This document shows positions 1-7,364 of a stretch of 64,000 nt of DNA, piece after piece. Below the pieces are notes generated by a model. It saw only the letters and a program-made list of their open reading frames with translations. It ran no database searches and was not told where the DNA came from. Both the position numbers and the translations under genes were made by a program. This DNA comes from Fastidiosipila sp. (GTDB lineage: Bacteria; Bacillota; Clostridia; Saccharofermentanales; DTU023). Within the stretch, counting starts at the first letter, position 1, and every line of letters starts with the position of its first letter. Where the stretch lies: NCBI GenBank assembly GCA_012511175.1, contig JAAZGO010000019.1, positions 36,775 to 100,774 of the forward strand, in the 5' to 3' direction.

Positions 1-142
1 GACAATCCTCTGCCTCCTTCTTGTAGCGCACGAGAGGCGTCGCAAGCTGCACCCGGTCGGGGATGCATTCACGGCTGGTCCGGTTGGGCACCAGGAGGTA
101 TTCACTGAAGGTGCGGGACAGTTCGGGGATAAGCTCTGCCAT
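1..142 (-). CDS. guaB: IMP dehydrogenase, N-terminal fragment (runs off the left edge)
   Basis: Only the first 47 codons are in the window. The N-terminus, with the segments ELSRTFSEYLLVPN and CIPDRVQLATPLVRYKK, matches the opening of clostridial IMP dehydrogenases (the 'SRTFNEYLLVPG...CIP...V.L.TPLV' pattern). These enzymes oxidise IMP to XMP in guanine nucleotide synthesis. The ATG lies directly after the pyrG stop codon, with AAAGGAG a few bases upstream, so the two genes are co-transcribed and probably translationally coupled. The pairing of CTP and GTP synthesis genes makes sense as a nucleotide operon. The catalytic loop lies outside the window, so the call rests on the N-terminus only. 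Confidence 0.75.
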   Translation of the reverse strand, partial: MAELIPELSRTFSEYLLVPNRTSRECIPDRVQLATPLVRYKKEAEDC

Positions 143-1780
143 CTAGCTCACTCCTTTCTTGCGGGCGATTGCCTTTTCGATCAGGGCCAAAAAAAGCGGA
201 TGCGGCCGGGTCGGCCGCGACTTGAATTCGGGATGATAGAGAGTCCCGACAAAAAACGGATGACCGGGCCACTCAACGGCCTCAACCAGGCGGCCATCAG
301 GCGACATGCCTGAGTAGCGCAGTCCTGTTGAAGCCAGGACTCCCGAGAAAGCAGGATTGAATTCCCTGCGGTGGTGATGCCGTTCGGATGTTTCCAGGCG
401 GCCATAGATCGAAGCCAGCAAAGATTCATCTTCGATCACCAGTGGATAGGCGCCCTTTCGCATGGGCCGTTCACAGAAGGGAATCCGGTCGACACCGCTT
501 GCGGGCTCCGTCAATCCCGCATAGTAGAAAACATCGCGGCAGTCCGGTCCGTATTCATCGGTGTGTGCGTCTGCGATGCCGGCCACATGACGTGCAATGT
601 CGATCACCGCCATCTGCATGCCCAGGCCGATTCCCAAAAAGGGGAGATTCCGCTCACGGGCGCTCCGGCTGGCTTCAATCATTCCCTCCATGCCTCGGGG
701 TCCGAAACCTCCCGGAACCACCACCGCACAGGACGATCCAAGCCTGGCGTCCACCTCTGCAGGAGAAAGCCCTTCCAGCTCCTCACTTGCCACCCAGTCG
801 ATGACGGGTTCAACGCCCAGGGCGATCCCCGCATGGTCGAGCGCTTCGATCACGCTGTAATAGGCATCCTGCAATTCCGTATACTTGCCGACCAGGGCAA
901 TGTCCAGTTTTTCGCGCGGTTCCCTGGCTTTTTCAACCAGGAGTTTCCAATCATCCAGAAAGGGCTCGGGGCGGTCGAGCCCCAGACGTTCACAGACAAC
1001 ACGGGCGAAGCCCTCATTCTCGAAGATCAGCGGCAGCTCATAAACCGAGCTGCAGTCAACGTTTTGGATGACTGAATCCATGCGCACGTTGCAAAAGAGT
1101 GCCAGTTTTTCACGAATGACCTCATCAAGCGGCAGCTCCGTCCGGCAAACCAGGATATCGGGCTGGATCCCATAGGATAAAAGTTTTTGCACACTGTGCT
1201 GGGTCGGTTTTGTTTTAATCTCACCCGGTTTTTTTACATAGGGCAGCAAGGTGACATGGATGAAGAGGCAGTTGCCCCTCCCCGCCTCATAGCTGACCTG
1301 CCGGATGGCTTCAATGAAGGGCTGGCCCTCCATGTCGCCGACGGTTCCGCCAATTTCGGAGATAACCACATCCACCTGGCCTTCTTCCGATACCTTATAG
1401 ATATGATCCTTGATTTCATTGATGATGTGAGGCACCACCTGGACCGTGCCGCCGTAATAGCCGCCTGACCGCTCCCGGTTAATGACATTGAGGTAGACCC
1501 GGCCCGAGGTGATGTCGCTTTCACTGGTCAGGTCAACATCGGTGAAGCGCTCGTAATGGCCGATGTCCAGATCAGTCTCCGCCCCGTCCTCGGTCACGAA
1601 AATTTCCCCGTGCTGGGTGGGGCTCATCAGGGACGGGTCGACATTGATGTAGGGATCAAACTTCTGGATGCGGACACTCAATCCCCTGGCGATCAGGAGC
1701 CGGCCCAGGGCAGCCGCCGTGATTCCCTTGCCCAGCCCGGACACAACACCGCCCGTCACAAAAATATACTTGGTCGCCAT
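143..1780 (-). CDS. pyrG: CTP synthase with degenerate glutaminase site
   Basis: A 545-residue protein of normal length for CTP synthase, which makes CTP from UTP, ATP and glutamine or ammonia. The synthetase half is intact: GGVVSGLGKGITAAALGRLL near residue 10, the metal and UTP-binding segments, and EIGGTVGDMEGQPF near 142. The C-terminal class I glutamine amidotransferase domain keeps the oxyanion region VVPGGFGPRGMEG and the late His/Glu pair in YHPEF. However, the nucleophile motif GICLGMQ reads GIGLGMQ, with Gly385 in place of Cys. The glutamine-binding motif ERHRHRYEFN reads ERHHHRREFN. Inference: the enzyme may run on free ammonia only. The reading frame is clean throughout, so this is not a decayed gene. 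It is followed immediately by guaB. Confidence 0.95.
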   Translation of the reverse strand: MATKYIFVTGGVVSGLGKGITAAALGRLLIARGLSVRIQKFDPYINVDPSLMSPTQHGEIFVTEDGAETDLDIGHYERFTDVDLTSESDITSGRVYLNVINRERSGGYYGGTVQVVPHIINEIKDHIYKVSEEGQVDVVISEIGGTVGDMEGQPFIEAIRQVSYEAGRGNCLFIHVTLLPYVKKPGEIKTKPTQHSVQKLLSYGIQPDILVCRTELPLDEVIREKLALFCNVRMDSVIQNVDCSSVYELPLIFENEGFARVVCERLGLDRPEPFLDDWKLLVEKAREPREKLDIALVGKYTELQDAYYSVIEALDHAGIALGVEPVIDWVASEELEGLSPAEVDARLGSSCAVVVPGGFGPRGMEGMIEASRSARERNLPFLGIGLGMQMAVIDIARHVAGIADAHTDEYGPDCRDVFYYAGLTEPASGVDRIPFCERPMRKGAYPLVIEDESLLASIYGRLETSERHHHRREFNPAFSGVLASTGLRYSGMSPDGRLVEAVEWPGHPFFVGTLYHPEFKSRPTRPHPLFLALIEKAIARKKGVS

Positions 1781-1856
1781 CTGTAACCCCTTATTCCCAG
1801 CACCTGACCTTTGGCGCCTGACCCGATTATCTTCTAATCACTATATCACGACTCAG

Positions 1857-1889
1857 AAAAAGGAACCGCCCCAAAATAGAGGCGGTTCC
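1857..1889 (-). terminator. Intrinsic terminator of the 5'-nucleotidase gene
   Basis: A perfect 9-bp inverted repeat, GGAACCGCC at 1862-1870 and GGCGGTTCC at 1881-1889, with a 10-base loop. Read on the minus strand the hairpin is followed by five Ts (A run at 1857-1861). It lies 32 bases past the stop codon of the 5'-nucleotidase and upstream of pyrG. Confidence 0.85.
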
Positions 1890-1921
1890 GGGTCAAGTGA
1901 CCCATTTTCAAAGGCTTCCCG

Positions 1922-3697
1922 TCAGCTCTCTTCAACCTTTCTCCGGCTGGTCAGAAGCAGGAGGGCCGCGACCGCGAAGAAGAGGACTCCGGAAACCAGG
2001 TAGACGGCAGTTTCACCTGTCGGAACCGCCGGTTCAACTTCAGACAGGTTTCTGACCTTGATGCGGCCGTCGGTCCCATAGGTGAATCCCTCAGCTCCGG
2101 CAGCTTTGGTCAGGGCCTTGATCTCATCGATAAAGGCTTCCAGCATGAGGCCGTGGAGCAGGACCTGTTCGGCTCCCTCAAACATGGTATAGTTGTCGCC
2201 TCCCACGGCCATGAAGTCATTGGTGGCCAGGGTGTAGGTCTTTTTCAGGTCAATGGGCGTGCCGCCCACCTTGACGTCAGCGATCCCCTTGAAAGCTTCC
2301 TTGTCTCCCAGGCCCTCGGTCTCAATCACAAAGGTCAGGCCCGACACCTGGGGAAAGCCGCCCATGGGCGCGGGGTAACCCCCGGCTCCGTGTTTCAGGG
2401 CGTCAACGATCTGCTGACCGGTCACCCTGATGACCGTAATCAGGTTGCCGAAGGGAAGCACCGAGACCGCATCGCCGAAAGTGATCTCTCCCGGTTCGAT
2501 ATTGGCCCGGATTCCGCCGCCATTGGTCAGGGCCACATCAGCACCGGTGGCCTTGCGAAGTGAATCGGCGACCAGGTTGCCCAGATTGGTCTCCTGGACC
2601 CGTACCAGCTGAACATTCTCCTTGCCCCGGAAGTCTCCGGACTGGACCAGCTTGGTAGCCGTCTTGCCGATTACCTTGCCCAGCTCCGCCGCGTTGGCGT
2701 CGTTAAAGGCCTTGATCTTGGCCAGGATGGCGGGATCCCCCTCCAGACCACGCACGTCCTTGAAGGTAATGTGCTCGGGGGTAAATCTGATTTCACCGGC
2801 ATCAAACTCAACCAAGATCCTGCCGATTTGTTCAAAATACTTGCCTGCCTGGACAACCAGAACCTCTTTGTCCTCCTTGTCCTTGATCTTCATCTTGTAA
2901 TCCGCTGTATGGCTGTGACCGTCGATGACCAGATCAAGCCCTTTCAGTTTGGGCAGAAGCGTGGTGGTCCGGATGGGTGAACTCATATCCACACCCAGGT
3001 GGCCCATCATGATGACCACTTCCGCAGGCGGCAGGCCGTCAATCACGGCCTGAATCTTGGCGGCAAAGGCATCCAGGTCCTGTTCGCTGTCACCGGCGCC
3101 AAAGGACACACCCTTGGTATAGTTGGGGTGGGCCTTGTATTTGGTCTCGGGAGTGGTAACCCCGAAAACGATCACCTTACGGCCGGCAACATCGAATTCT
3201 TTGACGTTGACGCCAAAGAAAGGCAGGCCCGAATCGGTCTTGGTCACATTGGCGCCCATAATGGGAAAGCCTGCAGCAGCCGCTTGAGTCTCCAGCTCCT
3301 TGAGCTGGACGGCGCCGTAGTCAAACTCATGGTTACCACAGGTCATGGCATCCACACCCACCATCCCCATCAGCTCGATCATGCTTTCACCCGAGCTGAA
3401 CTGGGCAAAAAGGGTGCCGTGGACCGCATCGCCGGCATCCAGGACAATGACTTCATCGTAGTCAATGTTACCCCTATCCACATCAATGATCTTCTTGTAG
3501 CGGGCGTAGCCGATATTGCCCTTTTCGTTAAGGTTCCCGTCCTTATCCTTTTCGGGAGTCCCCTCGGCCCGGCCGTGGATGTCATTGGTGTGGTAAATGA
3601 TGAACTGTGCATCCGCGGCAAAGACATTGACCGGCAACAGGATGACCATCAGGGCAATGACCAGGAAGGCGACCGTCACCTTACGTATGATCTTCAT
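1922..3697 (-). CDS. Secreted 5'-nucleotidase / UshA-like metallophosphoesterase
   Basis: A 591-residue exported enzyme, expected to dephosphorylate nucleotides or related phosphoesters outside the membrane for scavenging. It has an N-terminal signal peptide (residues 1-27), then a calcineurin-like domain with the metal-binding series YHTNDIHGR, DAGDAVHGT, GNHEFDYG, MGHLGVD and DGHSHT, and then the 5_nucleotid_C domain with TNGGGIRANIEPGE and a substrate-stacking region near DFMAVGGDNYTMF. The C-terminus carries a short VPTGE motif, a hydrophobic segment and the basic tail RRK. This resembles a wall-anchor signal but is not a strict LPXTG, so simple membrane anchoring is equally possible. Start is ATG after an AGGAGG ribosome site. 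It is monocistronic: a terminator follows, and the upstream MATE gene ends about 140 bases before it. Exact substrate is unknown. Confidence 0.9.
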   Translation of the reverse strand: MKIIRKVTVAFLVIALMVILLPVNVFAADAQFIIYHTNDIHGRAEGTPEKDKDGNLNEKGNIGYARYKKIIDVDRGNIDYDEVIVLDAGDAVHGTLFAQFSSGESMIELMGMVGVDAMTCGNHEFDYGAVQLKELETQAAAAGFPIMGANVTKTDSGLPFFGVNVKEFDVAGRKVIVFGVTTPETKYKAHPNYTKGVSFGAGDSEQDLDAFAAKIQAVIDGLPPAEVVIMMGHLGVDMSSPIRTTTLLPKLKGLDLVIDGHSHTADYKMKIKDKEDKEVLVVQAGKYFEQIGRILVEFDAGEIRFTPEHITFKDVRGLEGDPAILAKIKAFNDANAAELGKVIGKTATKLVQSGDFRGKENVQLVRVQETNLGNLVADSLRKATGADVALTNGGGIRANIEPGEITFGDAVSVLPFGNLITVIRVTGQQIVDALKHGAGGYPAPMGGFPQVSGLTFVIETEGLGDKEAFKGIADVKVGGTPIDLKKTYTLATNDFMAVGGDNYTMFEGAEQVLLHGLMLEAFIDEIKALTKAAGAEGFTYGTDGRIKVRNLSEVEPAVPTGETAVYLVSGVLFFAVAALLLLTSRRKVEES

Positions 3698-3833
3698 AAG
3701 CTTCCTCCTCTAAACTTTCTGTCCTCAATGGAATAAACGTTGACCATATGTTACCAGAGCTTCACAAAATTTGCACATAAATCACACCGATTTGCATCCA
3801 TTCGATGTGACAGCGCACAAAAGCAGAATGATG

Positions 3834-5231
3834 CTAGGCGGCGTCCTTCTCAACAGCCATGATTGCTGAGGTTTCTTCCTGCGGCATGATTCTCGCGGAA
3901 AGCCGTCGGAAGAGGAAGGCCGCCATCAGGGCCGCACCCAGATCTGAAATGACGTAGGAGTACCAGACGTAGTCCAGGTGCCAGACCGCAAACAAGCGGG
4001 CCAGCGGCAGTAGCAGGACCAGCTGTCTGAAGATTGAGATGAAGAGGCTGTAAGTTCCCCTGCCCAGGGCCTGGAAGGAGATGGACAGAATAATAGCAAT
4101 TCCCGCGAATAGGAAACAGATGGAAATATTGCGGAAGGCGGGAATTCCCATTTCATACATTTCCTCCGTGGCGTTGAAGGCACCAAGGAGAAGCCGCGGA
4201 ATCAATTGGAATACCACCGTTGAAAATGACATCATGCCTGCCATCAGAATCATGCCGCTTTTCAGGGTCTGGCGGACACGGTCAAAACGTTTGGCCCCGT
4301 AATTGTAGGCCATCAGCGGCAACATGCCCTGGCCGATGCCGAAAACCGGCATGAAGACAAAGGATTCAAGTTTCAGGTAGACGCCCAGAACCGTGATGGC
4401 GATCTCCGAAAAAGGCAGGATGATCATGTTGAAGACCATGCCGACCATGGCCGTCACGGACTGCATGACCAGGGAAGGCAGGCCGACTCGGTAAATGGCG
4501 GCCAGGATGTGTTTCTGGAAGCGAAAGCCCCGAAGTCTGACCTTGATCACTTTCTCCCTGTGGAGCAGCAGGTGGACCCCCGCACCCCCGGCAATGATCT
4601 GGGAAACAACCGTCGCGACGGCAGCGCCACGGACCCCCATGGCCGGCAGGCCAAACCAGCCGAAGATCAGGATGGGGTCAAGCGCAATATTCAGGACCGC
4701 CCCCGTCAGCTGGATGAACATGGCACGTGTCATATTCCCGGTCGCCTGGAAAATCTTCTCACTGTGGATCTGCCAGAAGAGACCAATGGAGCCGACGGTG
4801 ACAATCCTCAGATAAGCGATGCCGCTGCTGATTACCTCTCCGTGATTGGAAAACCAATTAACCACCACAGGGGCCATGAGGGAACCGGTAACCAGGAAGA
4901 AGAGCCAGTTGACAAAAGACAGGGCCAGTCCGTGTGAAGCCGCGGCACTTGCCGTTTCAGGGTCTTCTGCCCCCAGCCTGCGGGCGACATAGGAATTGAC
5001 CCCTACGGAAGTGCCGACGGCGAAGGCGATCATAAGCTGCTGAACCGGGAAAATAATGCTGACCGACCGAAGCGCAATCTCGGAGACGGCACTGACAAAG
5101 AGGCTGTCAACGATGTTGTAAAGCGACATGATGAGCATGGAGAACATGGCCGGTCCCGACATGCGTATCAGCAGGGGAAAGACTTTCGCCTCCGCCATCC
5201 GTCTTGTTTTGTCTATCTGTTTGTCAGCCAC
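3834..5231 (-). CDS. MATE-family multidrug/cation exporter
   Basis: About 465 residues with twelve predicted membrane helices in two related halves, typical of MATE antiporters (MatE family), which export drugs or metabolites using a Na+ or H+ gradient. Family-like segments include SGPAMFSMLIMSLYNIVDSL near the N-terminus, VGTSVGVNSYVARRLGAED in the first half, and GMLPLMAYNYGAKR in the second. The reading frame stays open far upstream, but that extension would overlap the divergent SRAP gene and lacks family similarity. The GTG at 5231 (MADKQID) or the ATG at 5198 are the likely starts; neither has a good ribosome site, so the exact start is uncertain. The substrate cannot be predicted. Confidence 0.88.
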   Translation of the reverse strand: MADKQIDKTRRMAEAKVFPLLIRMSGPAMFSMLIMSLYNIVDSLFVSAVSEIALRSVSIIFPVQQLMIAFAVGTSVGVNSYVARRLGAEDPETASAAASHGLALSFVNWLFFLVTGSLMAPVVVNWFSNHGEVISSGIAYLRIVTVGSIGLFWQIHSEKIFQATGNMTRAMFIQLTGAVLNIALDPILIFGWFGLPAMGVRGAAVATVVSQIIAGGAGVHLLLHREKVIKVRLRGFRFQKHILAAIYRVGLPSLVMQSVTAMVGMVFNMIILPFSEIAITVLGVYLKLESFVFMPVFGIGQGMLPLMAYNYGAKRFDRVRQTLKSGMILMAGMMSFSTVVFQLIPRLLLGAFNATEEMYEMGIPAFRNISICFLFAGIAIILSISFQALGRGTYSLFISIFRQLVLLLPLARLFAVWHLDYVWYSYVISDLGAALMAAFLFRRLSARIMPQEETSAIMAVEKDAA

Positions 5232-5287
5232 CCGTTCATTAAACCATAAATGATTTACAATGGACACCCGAAGGTGAGGTGGTTTCT

Positions 5288-5866
5288 GTGTGCGGACGTT
5301 ACTATATTGAACTGAGCGACCCCGAACTTGAGCGGATCGCCAGGCAGGTGGAAAAGTCTCTGAGCGGCCCCGATCTTCCCCGCAAACTGAAAACTCAGGG
5401 GGAAATCTTCCCCTCCGACCTGGTCCCGGTTCAAACAGGTCCGGGCAGCTACCAGGCCATGACATGGGGTTTCAAGGGCTACCAAAACCGGCCGGTCATT
5501 AATGCCCGAAGTGAAACGGCCCTGGAAAAACCCATGTTCAGGGATTCCATGCAATTCCGTCGCTGCCTGATCCCAGCGAGCGGCTACTATGAATGGCAGC
5601 CTTCTGACGGCCGCAAGCTGCGTTACAAGTTTTTCCTCCCCCAGGGGCCGCTTTTCCTGGCGGGATGCTACCGCCAGGAAAAGGACAACCCGCTCCCCTC
5701 ATTTGTGATCCTGACCCGTGATGCCGCACCCGGATTCGCTTTCATTCACAACCGTATGCCGGTGATTATTCCAAGGGACCGGACCGGGCCCTGGCTGACG
5801 GAGAGCCCGGAGACCATGAAAGAGCCACTCCTGGACCTGCTGTTCCAAGAAGCAGCCGGCATATGA
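5288..5866 (+). CDS. SRAP/HMCES-type protein (YedK family)
   Basis: A 192-residue SOS-response-associated peptidase family protein. Family members crosslink covalently to abasic sites in single-stranded DNA through Cys2, shielding them from cleavage. The GTG at 5288 is chosen as start over the in-frame GTG at 5279. It places Cys at position 2 (MCGRYY), which the family requires after Met removal, and an AGGTGAGGT ribosome site sits seven bases upstream. Other active-site segments are present: NARSET, CLIPASGYYEW (catalytic Glu), SFVILTRDA and IHNRMPVI (catalytic His). It ends 18 bases before the tRNA-Ser gene. It is divergent from the MATE gene, with a very short shared promoter region. Confidence 0.93.
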   Translation: MCGRYYIELSDPELERIARQVEKSLSGPDLPRKLKTQGEIFPSDLVPVQTGPGSYQAMTWGFKGYQNRPVINARSETALEKPMFRDSMQFRRCLIPASGYYEWQPSDGRKLRYKFFLPQGPLFLAGCYRQEKDNPLPSFVILTRDAAPGFAFIHNRMPVIIPRDRTGPWLTESPETMKEPLLDLLFQEAAGI

Positions 5867-5884
5867 TAAACTGGTGCCCGGCAC

Positions 5885-5975
5885 GGAGATGTACCGAAGT
5901 GGTCGTAACGGGGCGCTCTCGAAAAGCGTTTGCCGGGTGACCGGCACGTGGGTTCGAATCCCACCATCTCCGCCA
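5885..5975 (+). tRNA. tRNA-Ser (anticodon CGA)
   Basis: A 91-nt class II tRNA. The acceptor stem GGAGATG pairs with CATCTCC, followed by discriminator G and an encoded CCA. The anticodon stem GCGCT/AGCGT encloses the loop CTCGAAA, giving anticodon CGA, which reads UCG. A long variable arm follows (GCCGGGTGACCGGC), as expected for serine. The T arm is GTGGG-TTCGAAT-CCCAC. The 3' end is partly duplicated 978 bp downstream, across the toxin-antitoxin insert. Confidence 0.96.
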
Positions 5976-5981
5976 GACAAA
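5965..5981 (+). repeat. Direct repeat, left copy (tRNA-Ser 3' end; attL-like)
   Basis: Seventeen bases covering the end of the tRNA acceptor stem, discriminator, CCA and six further bases. The same stretch recurs at 6943-6959 with one mismatch (A/G at base 11). The pair brackets an AT-rich segment holding a toxin-antitoxin module, as at tRNA-integrated elements. No integrase is present between the copies. Confidence 0.55.
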
Positions 5982-6022
5982 GACTCCGTTACATGAGTAA
6001 GCGTGATGGAGTCTTTGTTTTT
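5976..6022 (+). terminator. Terminator after tRNA-Ser
   Basis: An 11-bp inverted repeat, ACAAAGACTCC at 5977-5987 and GGAGTCTTTGT at 6008-6018, with a 20-base loop. It is followed by a T-rich run to 6022. It directly follows the tRNA CCA end. Confidence 0.8.
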
Positions 6023-6162
6023 GCCATGCCTTGATCTCCCGCCCTTCTTCCCTCTCCGACAAACTCAAGTCCGTTACCGGCCAGCTGGGGCAGTTTCGTG
6101 TTGCAGTTTCGCGAAATTGTGATTTTCTGTTATTTTATCAATTAATCGCAAGGGGCATGATG

Positions 6163-6191
6163 ATGACAATACATCAATTTTGATGTATACT
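6163..6191 (+). promoter_or_regulatory. SigA-type promoter of the toxin-antitoxin pair
   Basis: The -35 element ATGACA (6163-6168) is separated by exactly 17 bases from the -10 element TATACT (6186-6191). It lies about 20 bases upstream of the toxin start. Confidence 0.75.
6169..6188. promoter_or_regulatory. 20-bp palindromic operator, probable antitoxin binding site
   Basis: A perfect inverted repeat, ATACATCAA-TT-TTGATGTAT, fills the spacer between the -35 and -10 elements and overlaps the -10 by three bases. Xre/HigA-type antitoxins usually repress their own promoter through such a palindrome, so this is the expected operator for the protein encoded at 6549-6833. Confidence 0.65.
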
Positions 6192-6211
6192 TTCATCAGA
6201 GAAAAGCATGG

Positions 6212-6543
6212 ATGAATGTTCATACATACAAAACCGATGGTGGTAAATACTTGATAAGAGATTATTTGGATAAACTCGACACGATCGAATCCGCTGAAGG
6301 CTATTTCATCCTGGCAGAACTTGAAAAACGGGGAATTGATTTTTAGCTTCAATCAACACGAAACAAATAGAAGGCAAATTGTGGGAGATTAAATTTAGAA
6401 GACACAATCGGATTTTTTATGTTATGTTCGATCAAGACAATCTCTACCTTCTGCATGCTTGTAAAAAACAAAAAGGTAAAGCAGAACAGCATGATTTGAA
6501 TAAGGCAAGAAGCAGGGCCAGAAAAATCGATAGAAAGGATTGA
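6212..6543 (+). pseudogene. HigB/RelE-like (Gp49 family) toxin, frameshifted
   Basis: Two adjacent frames together read as one toxin of about 110 residues. The first, from ATG 6212, gives MNVHTYKTDGG...LEKRGIDF and stops at TAG 6344-6346. The -1 frame continues from the same T run as LASINTKQIEGKLWEIKF, then RIFYVMFDQDNLYLLHACKK, to TGA at 6541-6543. The KQIEGKLWEIKF..RIFYV and LLHACKK..GKAEQHDL.KA segments are characteristic of the phage-Gp49/HigB family of ribosome-dependent mRNA interferases. The frame break falls in a run of five Ts (6340-6344); six would restore the frame. It is therefore a pseudogene, a homopolymer sequencing error, or a slippage site. The antitoxin begins five bases downstream. 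Confidence 0.7.
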
Positions 6544-6548
6544 TTGCA

Positions 6549-6833
6549 ATGAGTTTTGAGAAAATTATTGTCAAGGATCTGGTCGCAGAAAAGCGAAAAG
6601 ATCCCAATTTTGATAAAGCGTACGCAAAAATTGAACAAGAATACAGTTTGATCGACAAAATTGTTCAAGAAAGAAAGCGGAAAAAGATTACGCAAGAGAA
6701 GTTGGCTGCCATGACCGGTATCTCACAGCAATCAATTTCACGGCTGGAAAGAGAAAAACATATTCCTCAAATCGATACTTTGATGAAACTCCTGGATGGT
6801 TTGGACCTGAAGTTGACCATCGTTTCAAAATAG
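6549..6833 (+). CDS. HigA-like antitoxin, XRE-family HTH protein
   Basis: A 94-residue DNA-binding protein. The helix-turn-helix lies at about residues 40-85, with KKITQEKLAAMTGISQQSIS and SRLEREKHIPQIDTLMKLL typical of Cro/C1-type antitoxins. The HigA-like ending LDGLDLKLTIVSK follows. Start is ATG 6549 with AAAGGA about 10 bases upstream; a TTG further upstream overlaps the toxin stop and is less likely. The gene is intact although the toxin frame before it is broken. Codon use is AT-rich compared with flanking genes, suggesting acquisition. It probably represses the promoter at 6163-6191 through the palindrome there. Confidence 0.85.
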   Translation: MSFEKIIVKDLVAEKRKDPNFDKAYAKIEQEYSLIDKIVQERKRKKITQEKLAAMTGISQQSISRLEREKHIPQIDTLMKLLDGLDLKLTIVSK

Positions 6834-6942
6834 CTGCAACCTCCACTTAAAGTCGCTGCCGGCGATACTTGAGGACGGATGTAAGTGAAAGATTAAGATT
6901 TGGAAGTTGGGCAAAATCCAAGTTCCGCCGGAACGAAAACTT

Positions 6943-6959
6943 CATCTCCGCCGGACAAA
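6943..6959 (+). repeat. Direct repeat, right copy (tRNA-Ser 3'-end duplicate; attR-like)
   Basis: It matches 16 of 17 bases of the tRNA-Ser 3' end plus flank at 5965-5981. It is followed at once by a terminator-like hairpin, just as the tRNA itself is, which fits duplication of the tRNA end when the intervening segment inserted. Part of it (TCCGCCGGA) also repeats 24 bases upstream, so a chance or local-repeat origin is not excluded. Confidence 0.5.
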
Positions 6960-6984
6960 AGCCGCCGTCAGGCGGTTTTTGTTT
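6957..6984 (+). terminator. Intrinsic terminator downstream of the toxin-antitoxin insert
   Basis: CCGCC at 6962-6966 and GGCGG at 6971-6975 form a short stem with loop GTCA, extended by A:T pairs and followed by TTTTTGTTT. It separates the insert from the trp operon promoter just downstream. Confidence 0.65.
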
Positions 6985-7005
6985 GACAAGCTCTCGCTGG
7001 CCCGA

Positions 7006-7034
7006 TTGACAGAGGACGGCAAAGGGCCTATATT
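7006..7034 (+). promoter_or_regulatory. SigA promoter of the trpBA operon
   Basis: A consensus -35 TTGACA (7006-7011), a spacer of exactly 17 bases and a -10 TATATT (7029-7034). It lies about 30 bases upstream of the T-box leader. Confidence 0.85.
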
Positions 7035-7064
7035 GGGTCACAACAACTGAATAAGCTGAATAAA

Positions 7065-7334
7065 CCGTTGACGCGGAAGTAAAGGTGTATGTGCGGTCAC
7101 AGAGAGCGGGGCAAGGTGGAAGCCCGCACCAGGCAGTACATCAAATGGACCGCTGAGGGCGTGGTCAAAGGAAAACCCCGTTTTCCGAGTATTCCACGAC
7201 GTGAGGCATACGTAAGTTGCCGGGGATATGATGGTATCCCGCAAAGCGCACGGGACAGCCCGTGAAACAAGGTGGCACCGCGGATGAAATTCACCCGTCC
7301 TTGACTGGCAATCAGTCAAGGGCGGGTTTTCTTT
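7065..7334 (+). ncRNA. T-box riboswitch, tryptophan-specific
   Basis: A tRNA-sensing transcription attenuator. Stem I has the pairing GCGGTC (7093-7098) with GACCGC (7148-7153) and the conserved AGAGAG (GA motif) near 7101. The probable specifier codon TGG (7146-7148) is followed by ACC, which fits tRNA-Trp. The T-box signature AAGGTGGCACCGCG is at 7269-7282. The terminator follows: CCCGTCCTTGACT (7294-7306) pairs with AGTCAAGGGCGGG (7313-7325), ahead of TTTTCTTTT. Uncharged tRNA-Trp binding should stabilise the antiterminator and allow transcription of trpBA. This agrees with the downstream genes. Confidence 0.93.
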
Positions 7335-7364
7335 TGACCCGACAGAATTGGAAAAGGAAAGAAG

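Noticed and set aside
1922..2050. LPXTG sortase signal at the end of the 5'-nucleotidase
   Set aside because: The motif reads VPTGE, one residue short of the consensus, and no sortase gene is in the window; simple membrane anchoring explains it as well.
2999..3736. A 245-codon open frame opposite the 5'-nucleotidase gene
   Set aside because: It is a mirror of the high-GC coding strand, has no ribosome site and no protein-like character, and lies inside a well-supported gene. The same applies to long antisense frames at 371-1075, 36353-37336, 39023-39997, 51349-52884 and 52921-54189.
5232..5465. Longer N-terminus for the MATE transporter
   Set aside because: The extension overlaps the divergent SRAP gene, is Arg/Pro-rich and precedes the normal family start.
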